NCBI RefSeq assembly: GCF_001667375.1
Contig: NZ_LZIN01000033.1
Location: 161,584 to 225,583 of the forward strand
Source: Mycolicibacter sinensis
GTDB lineage: Bacteria > Actinomycetota > Actinomycetes > Mycobacteriales > Mycobacteriaceae
Length of the DNA: 64,000 nucleotides
Direction of reading: 5' to 3'
A program made the translations under genes and the position numbers. The notes under the pieces are model-generated. The model saw nothing but the letters and a program-made list of their open reading frames with translations, did no database searches and was not told the DNA's origin. Positions within the stretch are counted from its first letter, which is position 1, and each line of letters starts with the position of its first letter. Positions 1 to 8,342 of the stretch are shown piece by piece.

Positions 1-1
1 C

Positions 2-961
2 TGCGGATCAGGCCAGCAGGCCATCACCGTGGCCGCCGCCGGGATCGCCGCCGGGCAGCAGGATCTGGTCGTGGCGGGCGGTGTCGAATCGATGTCCCGG
101 TGGGATGTCACCGTCGGCGTACCGACCATCGACGGCGCCAACCCGTCCTTTCGTGCGATGTACCCGACGGTTCCGCAAGGGGTTTCGGCGGATCTGATCG
201 CGTCGCTGGAAGGTTTCACCCGAGCCGACGTGGATGCTTTCGCCGCGTCGAGCCAGCAACGCGCGGCGAAGGCCATCGCGGCAGGGTACTTCGACAAGTC
301 GCTGATCGCCGTCCGTTCGGAGTCCGGTGAGATCATCGCCGGTGTCGACGAACACCCGCGGCCGGGAACGACCGCGGACAAACTCGCGACGCTGCGGCCG
401 GCGTTCGAGCAGGCCGGCAGTGCCCGAGTCCCCGGCGAGCAGCTGAGCTTCGACGAGATCTGCGTGAACCGCTACCCCGGAATCGACCGGATCGACCACG
501 TTCACCACGCCGGCAACTCTTCGGGTGTTGTCGATGGCGCCGCGGTGGCGGTGATCGCTTCGCACAGCTGGGCGAACGCGCACGGCGTTGCCCCACGTGC
601 CCGGATCCGGGCCACCGCGGCGATCGGCAGCGAGCCGATCGTCATGCTCACCGCTCCGGGCCCTGCGGCGCAGCGATGCCTGGCCAAGGCGGGAATGGAT
701 GTCGCAGACATCGATCTGTGGGAGATCAACGAGGCGTTCGCCGCGGTGCCGCTCAAGACGATTCGCGATCTGGGCCTGGATCCGGAACGGGTCAACGTCA
801 ACGGCGGCGCCATCGCGCTGGGGCATCCGATCGGCGCGACCGGCGCCATCTTGATCGGCACACTGCTCGACGAGCTGGAGCGCCGTGACCTGGCTACCGG
901 TCTGGTCACCATGTGCACCGGCGCCGGCATGGGCACCGCGACGATCATCGAGCGAATCTGA
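2..961 (+). CDS. Thiolase (acetyl-CoA acyltransferase), 5'-truncated
   Basis: The protein matches the C-terminal three quarters of a degradative thiolase, which cleaves a 3-ketoacyl-CoA with CoA at the end of a beta-oxidation round. The first visible codons read CGSGQQAI, the nucleophilic-cysteine motif normally near residue 90, so roughly 85-90 N-terminal residues lie outside the window. Other motifs are NEAFA, the GHP histidine at visible residue 275 in GGAIALGHPIGATG, and the second active-site cysteine at visible residue 305 in CTGAGMG. The stop overlaps the start of the following enoyl-CoA hydratase by one base, so the two are probably co-translated. The family call is firm. Substrate chain length or ring specificity cannot be told. 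Confidence 0.93.
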   Translation, partial: CGSGQQAITVAAAGIAAGQQDLVVAGGVESMSRWDVTVGVPTIDGANPSFRAMYPTVPQGVSADLIASLEGFTRADVDAFAASSQQRAAKAIAAGYFDKSLIAVRSESGEIIAGVDEHPRPGTTADKLATLRPAFEQAGSARVPGEQLSFDEICVNRYPGIDRIDHVHHAGNSSGVVDGAAVAVIASHSWANAHGVAPRARIRATAAIGSEPIVMLTAPGPAAQRCLAKAGMDVADIDLWEINEAFAAVPLKTIRDLGLDPERVNVNGGAIALGHPIGATGAILIGTLLDELERRDLATGLVTMCTGAGMGTATIIERI

Positions 962-1749
962 TGACGCCCACAGCCGAAACCCTCGACATCGGGTCCCCGG
1001 CTCCCGGTGTGCTGGTGTTGCGGTTGAATCGCCCGAGCCGGCTCAATGCCGTCAACGAGACCATGCGCGACGAGATCACGGCAACACTGGCGAATATCGC
1101 CGCCGATGCCGCGGTAAAGGCGGTGGTGATCACCGGGACGGGCCGTGGATTCTGTTCCGGTATCGATATGCGCGACTTCGGGCCGGGGATGCTCGACGCC
1201 GATGATCCGGCGATCGACCGGCTGCGCTTCCAGGAGGCCATGGCCGGCTTGGCGCACGCGATACACGCCCTGCCGCAGCCGGTGATCGCCGCGGTCAACG
1301 GCCCGTGCGTGGGAGCCGGCCTGGCGATGTGCCTGGCGGCCGATATCCGGCTGTGTTCCACCGCCGCAACGTTCGGCAACGCCGCGATCCTGCTCGGGCT
1401 CTCGGGGGCGGAGATGGGCATGAGCTATCACCTGCCCCGCATTGTCGGCGCCTCGGTCGCGGCGGATTGGATGCTCACCGGGCGCACCGTGTCGGCGGAG
1501 GAGGCCGATCGGCGCGGGCTGGTGAGCCAGCTGGTCGGCCCGGAGGAGCTGATGGACCGGGCGCTGGAAATCGCCGGGCACGTTGCCGGATTGGCGCCGT
1601 TGGGAGTGCAGCTGACCAAGCGGGCCCTGCAGGTCAATATCGATGCCGGCGGGCTGCGCGCGGCACTGGAACTGGAGAACCGCAACCAGGTCCTCAGCCA
1701 CGCCACCGAGGATGCCGGTGCCCGTCGCAGTGAATGGACACAGCGGTAG
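961..1749 (+). CDS. Enoyl-CoA hydratase/isomerase family protein
   Basis: This is a 262-residue crotonase-fold protein. It starts at the ATG overlapping the thiolase stop; an upstream in-frame ATG would lie deep inside the thiolase gene. Oxyanion-hole segments are visible around residues 60-72 (GTGRGFCSGIDMRDF) and 112-122 (NGPCVGAGLAM). At the two positions that carry the acid/base glutamates in classical enoyl-CoA hydratase I read Ala (FGNAAILLG) and Asp (AADWMLTG). A glutamate occurs instead in GAEMGMSYHLP. The enzyme may therefore be an isomerase or another crotonase rather than a standard hydratase. It sits between the thiolase and an acyl-CoA dehydrogenase, so a beta-oxidation role is likely. 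Confidence 0.87.
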   Translation: MTPTAETLDIGSPAPGVLVLRLNRPSRLNAVNETMRDEITATLANIAADAAVKAVVITGTGRGFCSGIDMRDFGPGMLDADDPAIDRLRFQEAMAGLAHAIHALPQPVIAAVNGPCVGAGLAMCLAADIRLCSTAATFGNAAILLGLSGAEMGMSYHLPRIVGASVAADWMLTGRTVSAEEADRRGLVSQLVGPEELMDRALEIAGHVAGLAPLGVQLTKRALQVNIDAGGLRAALELENRNQVLSHATEDAGARRSEWTQR

Positions 1750-1765
1750 CGAGAGGATTGATTCA

Positions 1766-3064
1766 GTGGCATGGGATTTCTCCACGGATCCGGAGTGGGC
1801 GGAGCAACTGGAGTGGGTGAGTGAATTCGTCCGTGTGGAATGCGAGCCGATCGACCTGATCGTCAAGGAATCCCATGACCTCAACGACCCGGTGCGCCAG
1901 GCGCTGATTCCACCGCTGCAAGAAATCGTCAAGGAGCGCGGGCTGTGGGCCACTCACCTGGGTCCGCACCTCGGCGGCCCGGGCTACGGCCAGGTCAAGT
2001 TGGCTCTGCTCAACGAGATCCTCGGCCGGTCGGAATGCGCGCCCATCGTGTTCGGGTCGCAGGCGCCCGATTCGGGCAACAGCGAGATCTTGGCGCACTA
2101 CGGCACCCCGGAACTCAAGGCCCGTTACCTGGAACCGCTTCTGGACAACCGCATCATCTCCTGCTTCTCGATGACCGAACCCCAGGGCGGCGCCGACCCT
2201 AAGGTGTTCACCACCGCCGCGGTCCCCGACGGGGACCACTGGGTGATCAACGGTGAGAAATGGTATTCATCGTTCGCGTCGATGGCGTCGTTTCTGATCG
2301 TGATGGCCGTGACCGACCCGGATGCGCCCCCCTACCAACGTCATTCGATGTTCGTGGTGCCGGCCGAAACGCCGGGAATCAACGTGCTGCGCGATGTCGG
2401 ACTGGGTTACCAGCCGCTCGGCGGTGGGGGACGGGAGGGCTACGTCCGCTACGAGAATGTCCGGGTGCCGGCAGATCACATGCTCGGCCCGCGCGGGGGA
2501 GCTTTCGCCGTGGCACAGACCAGGCTGGGCGGCGGGCGCATCCACCACGCAATGCGCACCGTGGGCCTGGTCCGGCGGATCTTCGACATGCTGTGCGAAC
2601 GGGCGGTCTCGCGCTACACCCAAGGCGAATCGCTGAGCCGCAAGCAGCTGGTCCAGGAGATGGTCGCCGACTCGTGGATGGAGATCGAGGCGTTCCGCCT
2701 GCTCACCCTGCAGACGGCGTGGAAGATCGATCAACACAACGATTACCGCGCGGTACGCGCCGATATCTCCGCGGTGAAGGCGATGATGCAGAAGGTGCTG
2801 CATGATGTCTCGGCGCGGGCGCTGCAGATCCACGGTTCGCTCGGCACCTCGCACGAGATGCCGTTCGTCCAGTATCTGACCGAGTCCTTCGTACTGGGGC
2901 TGGCCGACGGGCCCACCGAGGTGCACAAGGTGACGCTGGCACGGCTGCTGCTCGCCGACACCACGCCGGCGCCGGACGTCTTCCCCAGCGAGCACCTGTT
3001 GCGGCTGCGGGCAGCCGCTGAAGCCAAGTTCGCGGACAAGCTCGCCGGTATCCCGCGCGAATAG
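1766..3064 (+). CDS. Acyl-CoA dehydrogenase, ACAD10/ACAD11-like
   Basis: This is a 432-residue flavin acyl-CoA dehydrogenase starting at a GTG with GAGAGG about 10 bases upstream. An earlier in-frame ATG lies inside the preceding gene and is rejected. Recognisable segments are the FAD/substrate beta-sheet region (VINGEKWYSSFASMASFLIV), the GGGRIHHAMRTVG helix, and the C-terminal GSLGTSHEMPF and ADGPTEVHK motifs (Asp381-His387). In place of the catalytic glutamate of medium-chain enzymes this protein has the ADGPxEVH signature typical of the ACAD10/11 group. Those enzymes work with an APH-type kinase on 4-hydroxyacyl-CoA, and such a kinase gene lies immediately downstream in convergent orientation. 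Classical alpha,beta-desaturation remains the alternative. Confidence 0.9.
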   Translation: MAWDFSTDPEWAEQLEWVSEFVRVECEPIDLIVKESHDLNDPVRQALIPPLQEIVKERGLWATHLGPHLGGPGYGQVKLALLNEILGRSECAPIVFGSQAPDSGNSEILAHYGTPELKARYLEPLLDNRIISCFSMTEPQGGADPKVFTTAAVPDGDHWVINGEKWYSSFASMASFLIVMAVTDPDAPPYQRHSMFVVPAETPGINVLRDVGLGYQPLGGGGREGYVRYENVRVPADHMLGPRGGAFAVAQTRLGGGRIHHAMRTVGLVRRIFDMLCERAVSRYTQGESLSRKQLVQEMVADSWMEIEAFRLLTLQTAWKIDQHNDYRAVRADISAVKAMMQKVLHDVSARALQIHGSLGTSHEMPFVQYLTESFVLGLADGPTEVHKVTLARLLLADTTPAPDVFPSEHLLRLRAAAEAKFADKLAGIPRE

Positions 3065-3079
3065 CGCTGCGCTGCACAC

Positions 3080-4120
3080 TCAGCACGCCAGGTGGTCCAG
3101 CGCCCTGCCCAGCAGCCGGGGCAGCGCCGCGGCCATCTTCTCGAGCTCCTGGTCCGGTGTCGTGCGGCGACGGTTGTGTTTGACGATCAACGACCAGGTC
3201 GCCGTCGACTTGAAACAGGCCAGTGCCGCAAACCAGCCCAGATCGGGCACGCTGCGCCCCAAGGCGCGCCGGTAGTGCGCGGCCAGCTCGTGCACCGGGG
3301 GAGTGCGCCCGCGGTACGGCGTGACCCGGCCGTAGGTGTCCGGGTCGGCGTTGATCAGGAACCAGCCCAGGTCGACGCGCGGATCGCCCACCGACCAGAT
3401 CTCCCAGTCGACGACGGCGGTGATGCGCCCGCCGACGGACAGCAGATTGCCCAATCGGAAGTCGCCGTGCACAAGTGCCGGCGTACCGGCGGCCGGAGTC
3501 GTCGAGCGCAGCGCCGCGGCGACGCGTTGCCAATCCGGCACCAGTTCCTGAGGCACGGTGGTCAGGCTGCGGCACCACTTGTCGAGTTCGGCGCTCGGCG
3601 CCACCACAGGCTCATCGTCCAGCCCGAGTTCCGCCGGGACCAGCCGATGCAGTGCCGCCAGCAGCTGCGCGGCGTGCTGAAACCGTTCCGCGATCACCTC
3701 AGCGGGACCCGCGTCGACGGCGTCGAAGAGCGGCTCGGCCGCCGCACCATCGATGAAGGACATTACGAACAGCGGCGGTACTTCCGGTGGATCGCCGTGG
3801 TCTTCGGCGAGGATCTCGGGTACCGGTACTGCCGTGCCCCTGAGCGTGCGAAGAATCCTGGCCTGGCGCAACACGTCACGGTGGGCGACCGGCGGCAGGC
3901 CGGGTGGGGCGACTTTGACCACGACCCGGCGTCCGGCGAGCGCACCGGCGAACGTCAGGCTCGACGCCCCGCCGGCCAGCGCCACCAGATCCGAGATAGG
4001 AGCGAGCCGCTGCTGCAGGCCGGCGAGAACATCGGCACTCAGCTCAGCGCGCCCATCTCGCGCAGGAACGACTGGGTGTGGGCGATGCGGCCGGTCATGG
4101 TGGCCGGGTCGGCGGTGCAC
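3080..4120 (-). CDS. APH-family small-molecule phosphotransferase
   Basis: This is a kinase of the aminoglycoside/choline phosphotransferase fold. An ATP-site lysine is visible at about residue 69 (VVVKV), the catalytic loop HGDFRLGN at 218-225 and the metal-binding DWE at 238-240. Mycobacteria label such proteins FadE36-like. Next to an ACAD10/11-type dehydrogenase, phosphorylation of a hydroxyacyl-CoA is more plausible than antibiotic resistance. The start is uncertain: the ATG used here overlaps the upstream SDR by 82 bases, and the first 25 or so residues look unlike coding sequence. Conservation appears to begin near residue 27 (ELSADVLAGL), where there is no ATG, GTG or TTG in frame. 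The gene probably depends on translation of the SDR upstream. Confidence 0.83.
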   Translation of the reverse strand: MHRRPGHHDRPHRPHPVVPARDGRAELSADVLAGLQQRLAPISDLVALAGGASSLTFAGALAGRRVVVKVAPPGLPPVAHRDVLRQARILRTLRGTAVPVPEILAEDHGDPPEVPPLFVMSFIDGAAAEPLFDAVDAGPAEVIAERFQHAAQLLAALHRLVPAELGLDDEPVVAPSAELDKWCRSLTTVPQELVPDWQRVAAALRSTTPAAGTPALVHGDFRLGNLLSVGGRITAVVDWEIWSVGDPRVDLGWFLINADPDTYGRVTPYRGRTPPVHELAAHYRRALGRSVPDLGWFAALACFKSTATWSLIVKHNRRRTTPDQELEKMAAALPRLLGRALDHLAC

Positions 4121-4824
4121 AGCAGCAGGGCCGTACGGGTGATCAGTTCGATGTCCTCGGTATCCGTTTTCGCCAGGTCGAGGCTGCCGGCTCCGGGAGT
4201 GGCCACCGGGTTGGTGGGGGCTGCGGCGTTGACCGCGATCCCGTCGTCGAACAGTTCGGCGGCAAGGCTTTTCGTCAGTCGGTTCAAGGCGGCTTTGGCC
4301 ATGCCGTAGATCCCGAAGCCGGCGGTGCGGTCGAACTCGGAAAACGGCGGGCCGGAAGGCAAGTCGCCTCCCACCGAGGTGATGTTGAGGATCCAGCCTC
4401 GGCCGCGCTCGCGCATGCCGGGGATCGCGAGTTGCGCCAGATGCAAGGGTGCCAGCACGTGCATGTCCAGCATCAGCTGAATTCGCCGCTCGGGAAAGGT
4501 ATCCAGCGGGCGCAGAAACGTCACGGCGGCGTTGTTGACCAGGATGTCGGGCGGGCCGACCTGCGCCGCTGTCTCGGCGAACAGCCGTTCGCGGTCGGCG
4601 GCCTTGGACAGATCTGCGGCGATAGCGATCGCGGTACCGCCGCGGTCGGAGATCTCAGCCTGGGTTTGCGCCAGCGAACCGTCGTACTTGGGATCGGGTT
4701 GAGCGGTTCGGGCGGTCAGCACCACCGTCGCGCCTTCATCGGCCAGGCGCTGGGCGATCGCTTTGCCCAGACCGCGACTGCACCCCGTGACCAGAGCTAC
4801 CTTCCCGGAGCACCGTGTCGTCAC
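4039..4824 (-). CDS. Short-chain dehydrogenase/reductase (SDR)
   Basis: This 261-residue classical SDR probably oxidises a hydroxyl or reduces a ketone using NAD(P). It has the cofactor motif TGCSRGLG at 13-20, NNA at 97-99, the active-site Ser150 and the YGMAK catalytic pair Tyr173/Lys177. The late region VNAAAPTNPVATPGAG is a variant of the usual VNAIAPG segment. The gene ends inside the kinase reading frame, so the two are likely one transcript read after the P450-ferredoxin genes. In levulinate-type 4-hydroxyacyl-CoA pathways an SDR also accompanies the kinase and dehydrogenase. The substrate itself cannot be inferred. Confidence 0.9.
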   Translation of the reverse strand: MTTRCSGKVALVTGCSRGLGKAIAQRLADEGATVVLTARTAQPDPKYDGSLAQTQAEISDRGGTAIAIAADLSKAADRERLFAETAAQVGPPDILVNNAAVTFLRPLDTFPERRIQLMLDMHVLAPLHLAQLAIPGMRERGRGWILNITSVGGDLPSGPPFSEFDRTAGFGIYGMAKAALNRLTKSLAAELFDDGIAVNAAAPTNPVATPGAGSLDLAKTDTEDIELITRTALLLCTADPATMTGRIAHTQSFLREMGALS

Positions 4825-4869
4825 CGCCGCCTACGCCCCTTCGTGTGTCGTAAACAATTGACCGAGGAT

Positions 4870-6237
4870 TCAGTCGAGAACGACGGCTTCCTTGCGCTCG
4901 GTGATCGGCAGCGCGCACTGCTGCTCGTCGCAGATCCGCTGCAGGTTCTCCAAGGTCTCCTCCAGCCCCGGTCCGATCCGCTTGCCCGGGGTGAATGTCG
5001 CGGGCAGGTGCCGCATGCCCTGGATGACACCGATGGTGTCGTAGTGCACGGTGCCGTCCGGGTCGCAGCGGTAGTCGGGCATGCGGTCCAGGACCGCGGT
5101 CAGCATCGACTTGAACACGGTGCGGGCCACGTTGGAGCCGATGCAGCGGTGCACACCGAGGCCGAAGCTGAAGTGCCGGTTCCCTTTACGATCCATGATG
5201 ATGCTGTGGGGGTCCTCGAATATCGAAGGGTCGCGGTTGGCCATCGCCCAGGACAGCCAGAGTCGCTCGCCCTCCTTGAATGGGGTTCCCACCACCTCGA
5301 CGTCTTCGGAGAAGGTGCGCCCGTCGCCGGCGGCGGGAGTGAAGTAACGCAGGAACTCCTCGGTGGCGGGGTCCAGCAGCGTGTCGCGTTTGGTGCTGAG
5401 CAGCTCTCGCTGGTCGGGATTCTCCGAGAGCCATTCCAGTGAGTGCGCGGTGAGCGCCGTCGTGGTGTCGAAACCACCGCCGATGACCAGCCCCACCATG
5501 CCGAGGGCATCGATGTCGGGAACCGGTTCGCCGTCGATCCGGGCGGTGGCTAGAGCATTGACGATGCCCGGGCGCGGGTTCTCTTTGATCTCAAAGTAAT
5601 TGGTGAGGAGGTCGATGCCCATTTGCCGGTGCAGTTCGGCGACCCGCACCGAGTCGGGGTCGTGCTCGGGCGTGTAGACCGCCGCGTGGACCGGTTCGCA
5701 GTAGATCGTCCAGTTCTTCAGCGGGATGCCGAGCATCGCCAGCGTGAACACCGCGGGCGCGATGTTGGCCAGGTCATCGACGAAGTCGATGTGGCCTTCC
5801 TCGATCCTCTCGTTGATACAGGCGCGCACGATGTCGTCGATGAAGGGTTCCCAGCGTTTGATGGCGGCCGGGGACAGGTACGGGTTGACCACGTTGCGGT
5901 AGAAGCGGTGTTCCTCGCCGTCCATTTCCAGCATGCCGCCACGTACCCCGACGGCTCGTTTGGCCGGCGGGATGGAGATCCCTTTGTAGCCTTTGCGTTC
6001 GTTGTTGACGTCGTGGTCGTTGGAGACATGCGGGCACCGGGCCAGTTCGAAGACTTCCTGTGCGCCGGCCGCGACCCAGTGGCCGTCGTAGGTCTCGGTC
6101 CACGCCATCGGGCACTTGGCGTGCATCTCTTCGGTGATGGCCTGGAAGTTCAGCCGATACTCCGAGGTGTGCCGGTCGAAGTGGTAGGCCCGTTCCTTCT
6201 TGTGAGCACTGTTGGTGACGGCTTCGTTGATGCTCAA
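4870..6237 (-). CDS. Cytochrome P450
   Basis: This is a soluble class I bacterial P450 of 455 residues, somewhat longer than the usual 400-430. The heme thiolate is Cys365 in FSFGLGVHRCIG, the K-helix ExxR is Glu294-Arg297, and the I-helix oxygen-activation segment is GGGFDTTTA near 253-261, where Phe-Asp replaces the more common (A/G)GxxT acidic pair. It hydroxylates a hydrophobic substrate using electrons relayed by a ferredoxin. A 3Fe-4S ferredoxin gene lies just upstream on the same strand, separated by 19 bases, and is the obvious partner. No ferredoxin reductase gene is visible in the window. Confidence 0.95.
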   Translation of the reverse strand: MSINEAVTNSAHKKERAYHFDRHTSEYRLNFQAITEEMHAKCPMAWTETYDGHWVAAGAQEVFELARCPHVSNDHDVNNERKGYKGISIPPAKRAVGVRGGMLEMDGEEHRFYRNVVNPYLSPAAIKRWEPFIDDIVRACINERIEEGHIDFVDDLANIAPAVFTLAMLGIPLKNWTIYCEPVHAAVYTPEHDPDSVRVAELHRQMGIDLLTNYFEIKENPRPGIVNALATARIDGEPVPDIDALGMVGLVIGGGFDTTTALTAHSLEWLSENPDQRELLSTKRDTLLDPATEEFLRYFTPAAGDGRTFSEDVEVVGTPFKEGERLWLSWAMANRDPSIFEDPHSIIMDRKGNRHFSFGLGVHRCIGSNVARTVFKSMLTAVLDRMPDYRCDPDGTVHYDTIGVIQGMRHLPATFTPGKRIGPGLEETLENLQRICDEQQCALPITERKEAVVLD

Positions 6238-6256
6238 GGCATTGTCTCCCTTGTTA

Positions 6257-6460
6257 CTAACTGTCGTCGTCGGTGAGGATGATGGCCTGCTCCGGGCATG
6301 ACCGGACCGCTTCGCGTACCAGGTCTTGCTGGTCGGCGGGGACGACCTCGTTTGCGGCCGTGGAGTGACCGTCGATGTCGTCGAGGTCGAAGGAATCCGG
6401 CGCGATCATCTTGCACAGGCCGTGGCCCTGACAGCGCTCCGGGTCAACCCAAACTTTCAT
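6257..6460 (-). CDS. 3Fe-4S ferredoxin
   Basis: This 67-residue acidic ferredoxin is of the kind paired with actinobacterial P450s. Cluster ligands are Cys10, Cys16 and Cys55 (in SCPEQAI). The fourth position of a 4Fe-4S motif is His13 (CQGHGLC), which points to a 3Fe-4S cluster. It carries single electrons from a ferredoxin reductase to the P450 encoded directly downstream, and perhaps to other P450s in the island. The start is an ATG with a weak upstream purine run. Confidence 0.95.
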   Translation of the reverse strand: MKVWVDPERCQGHGLCKMIAPDSFDLDDIDGHSTAANEVVPADQQDLVREAVRSCPEQAIILTDDDS

Positions 6461-6499
6461 GCTGCTCCTATCGAACGTGCCGAATTTTCCGGCGCCGCA

Positions 6500-7360
6500 T
6501 CAGACGTGGTAGTCGTACCACTTGAGGTATCCGCCTGCGTCGACCCGCAACTGCATCCCGGTGACGTAGCGGGCCTCGTCGGAGGCGAGCCAGAGCACCG
6601 CGTTGGAGATGTCCTCGGGTTCGATGAACGGGACCTTCATCGCCTGCTGCACATAGAACACCGGTTCGGCGTCGGCACGGGTCGGGTGCTCCAGGTCGGG
6701 GCGGAAGGATCGGTACATCGGCTCGCTCTGCAACATGTCGGTGTTGCAGTTGGTCGGGTGGATGACGTTGGCGCGGATACCGCGCACCGCCAGCTCGGTG
6801 GCCAGATCGTGAACGTACTGCGCGATAAGGCGTTTGGAGGTCATGTAGGCCATGCCGCCCGGGTCGTTACCGGGATTGGCCTTCTGGTGGGCGTCCATCA
6901 ACGCCGCCGCCGACGAGGTGGCGATGATCGACGCCCCCTCGCCCAGGTGGGGCAGTGCGACCTGGATGCCGTTGATGGTGCCGACCAGGTTGGTGTTGAT
7001 GACGTCGATCCAGGCCTGCAGGGGCGGATTTCCCTTCATGCCGGCCACGCCGGCCTGCGCGACGACGATGTCGAGCTTGCCGAACTCGGCGATCCCGGCG
7101 TCCAGTGCGCTCTTCAGCGCTGCCGCGTCGCGCACGTCAGCCTGCGCGGTGACGATGCCGCGACCGGTCTTCTCGACCAGCTTGGCGGTCTCCTCGAGGT
7201 CTTCGGGCCGTGCCATCGGATAGCCGATCGTCTCGATGTCCTGGCACAGGTCGACGGCGATGATGTCGGCGCCCTCCTCGGCCAGCCGCAGCGCGTGGCT
7301 GCGGCCCTGCCCGCGGGCTGCCCCCGTGATGAATGCGACCTTTCCGGCAACGCGTCCCAC
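6500..7360 (-). CDS. Mycofactocin-coupled SDR
   Basis: This is a 286-residue SDR. The start is a GTG preceded by AAAGGA at about 8 bases; an upstream ATG in the same frame would add 40 unlikely residues. The nucleotide motif TGAARGQGRSHA at 12-23 is the hallmark of the mycofactocin-dependent SDR subfamily, in which NAD(H) stays bound and electrons pass to the redox peptide cofactor mycofactocin. Catalytic residues are Ser149/150 and Tyr172/Lys176 (YMTSK). The C-terminal ARYVTGMQLRVDAG is typical. It lies directly upstream of the ferredoxin-P450 pair in the same direction, suggesting oxidation of the alcohol the P450 makes. The cofactor dependence is inferred from the motif. No mycofactocin biosynthesis gene is in the window. 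Confidence 0.9.
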   Translation of the reverse strand: MGRVAGKVAFITGAARGQGRSHALRLAEEGADIIAVDLCQDIETIGYPMARPEDLEETAKLVEKTGRGIVTAQADVRDAAALKSALDAGIAEFGKLDIVVAQAGVAGMKGNPPLQAWIDVINTNLVGTINGIQVALPHLGEGASIIATSSAAALMDAHQKANPGNDPGGMAYMTSKRLIAQYVHDLATELAVRGIRANVIHPTNCNTDMLQSEPMYRSFRPDLEHPTRADAEPVFYVQQAMKVPFIEPEDISNAVLWLASDEARYVTGMQLRVDAGGYLKWYDYHV

Positions 7361-7401
7361 AGCTGTTCCTTTCGTTATCGAATGCCTCGGTGCGGCGAAT
7401 G

Positions 7402-8124
7402 TCAGGTGTTGCGACCGCCGTTGACGCCCAGGATCTGCCCGGTGATGTAGCCGGCCTCCTCGGAGATCAGGAAGGCGCACGCCGCGGCGATGTCTTCGGG
7501 TCTGCCCATCCGGCGCACGGGGGTCTTGGCGATGTTGTCCTCGATGTTGCCGAGGAATCCCTGGCGGTCGGCGTTGCGCAGCATCGGGGTGTCGATGAAG
7601 CCCGGCGGTACGGCGTTGACGGTGATGCCGCTCGGCCCGTACTCCAGCGCCAGGGTCTTGGTGAGTCCGTTCACCGCGGACTTGGCCGCGACGTAGTGCG
7701 CCATATAGGGGGTGCCGGAGTGTGTGCTCGATGAGGAGATGTTGACGATGCGTCCCCAGCCGGCCTCGACCATGTCGGGCAGCACCGCTTGGACGGTGTG
7801 GAAGACACCGTTGAGGTTGATGTCGATGATCTGCTGCCAGTCCTCGAAGCTGATGTGGCTGAACTTCTTGAAGCCGTCTTTTCCGGCGGCGTTGACCAGG
7901 ATGGTGACCGGCCCCAGCTGTTTGCGGATCTGCGTCAAGGCAGCGTCGATCTGTCCGCGGTCGGTGACGTCGGCCGCGAAGGCCAGCTCCTCGTGATCAT
8001 TCGGTTTCACATCGATGACCGCCACCCGGTGCCCGTCGGCGCGCAAGCGGCTCACCACGGCCGCGCCGATGCCCGAGGCGCCCCCGGTCACTACGGCCGT
8101 TCTCACGAGGCCCGTCTCGCCCAC
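7402..8124 (-). CDS. SDR, FabG/acetoacetyl-CoA reductase-like
   Basis: This 240-residue SDR has TGGASGIG at 13-20, NAAG at 78-81, serines 131-133 and the pair Tyr144/Lys148 (YVAAK). It ends in SEEAGYITGQILGVNGG, the usual SDR C-terminus. I place the start at the GTG with AAGGGGA about 7 bases upstream; the longer in-frame ATG version extends across the promoter region. It resembles 3-hydroxyacyl or cyclic-alcohol dehydrogenases. It is the first gene of the leftward set and is divergent from the aldehyde dehydrogenase-mce operon, sharing a 218-base promoter region that holds two GAGAAT-type inverted repeats. Confidence 0.88.
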   Translation of the reverse strand: MGETGLVRTAVVTGGASGIGAAVVSRLRADGHRVAVIDVKPNDHEELAFAADVTDRGQIDAALTQIRKQLGPVTILVNAAGKDGFKKFSHISFEDWQQIIDINLNGVFHTVQAVLPDMVEAGWGRIVNISSSSTHSGTPYMAHYVAAKSAVNGLTKTLALEYGPSGITVNAVPPGFIDTPMLRNADRQGFLGNIEDNIAKTPVRRMGRPEDIAAACAFLISEEAGYITGQILGVNGGRNT

Positions 8125-8145
8125 AAAGAATCCCCTTTCCAAGAT

Positions 8146-8164
8146 GTGAGAATCGTACTCTCGT
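8146..8164. promoter_or_regulatory. Imperfect inverted repeat, operator-like (8-3-8)
   Basis: The sequence is GTGAGAAT, three bases, then ACTCTCGT. It has the same 8-3-8 layout and the same left arm as the perfect repeat found before the last amidohydrolase gene, but the right arm is degenerate. It lies 22 bases upstream of the SDR start, where a repressor could block leftward transcription. The nature of the binding protein is unknown. Confidence 0.45.
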
Positions 8165-8299
8165 ACAACTGTTTCTGGCAAGGCTCGGACGAACCGGCTC
8201 CCAGCAGGGATGATGCGGAATCGCGGTGCTGAGGTGTCGCCCCGAGATAGGGCTGACAGGATTCCGACTCCGCTTGAGTTCTCCCTGGCGAGATGTATG

Positions 8300-8318
8300 A
8301 TTCGCCGCACATGAGAAT
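8300..8318. promoter_or_regulatory. Inverted repeat ATTCGC-N7-GAGAAT
   Basis: Two six-base arms with one mismatch are separated by seven bases, 24 bases upstream of the aldehyde dehydrogenase start. The arrangement matches the repeat ATTCTC-N7-GAGAAT in front of the acyl-CoA ligase more than 50 kb away. It may be an operator for the rightward operon that contains the mce genes. Confidence 0.45.
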
Positions 8319-8342
8319 GTAGTTATCCGGCGGGAGGCTTGC

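Noticed and set aside
502..1953. Long minus-strand open frame (483 codons) opposite the first genes
   Set aside because: It lies antisense to thiolase, hydratase and dehydrogenase genes with clear motifs, and its product is Arg/His/Gln-rich with no family pattern. It is a high-GC shadow.
3080..4120. Antibiotic resistance by an aminoglycoside phosphotransferase
   Set aside because: Only the kinase fold is shared. The neighbours are acyl-CoA and SDR genes, and such kinases are common in lipid catabolism.
8125..8342. Cholesterol regulator (KstR) operator in the promoter of the mce operon
   Set aside because: I looked for the TAGAAC...GTTCTA type motif and did not see it here; the GAGAAT repeats are different.
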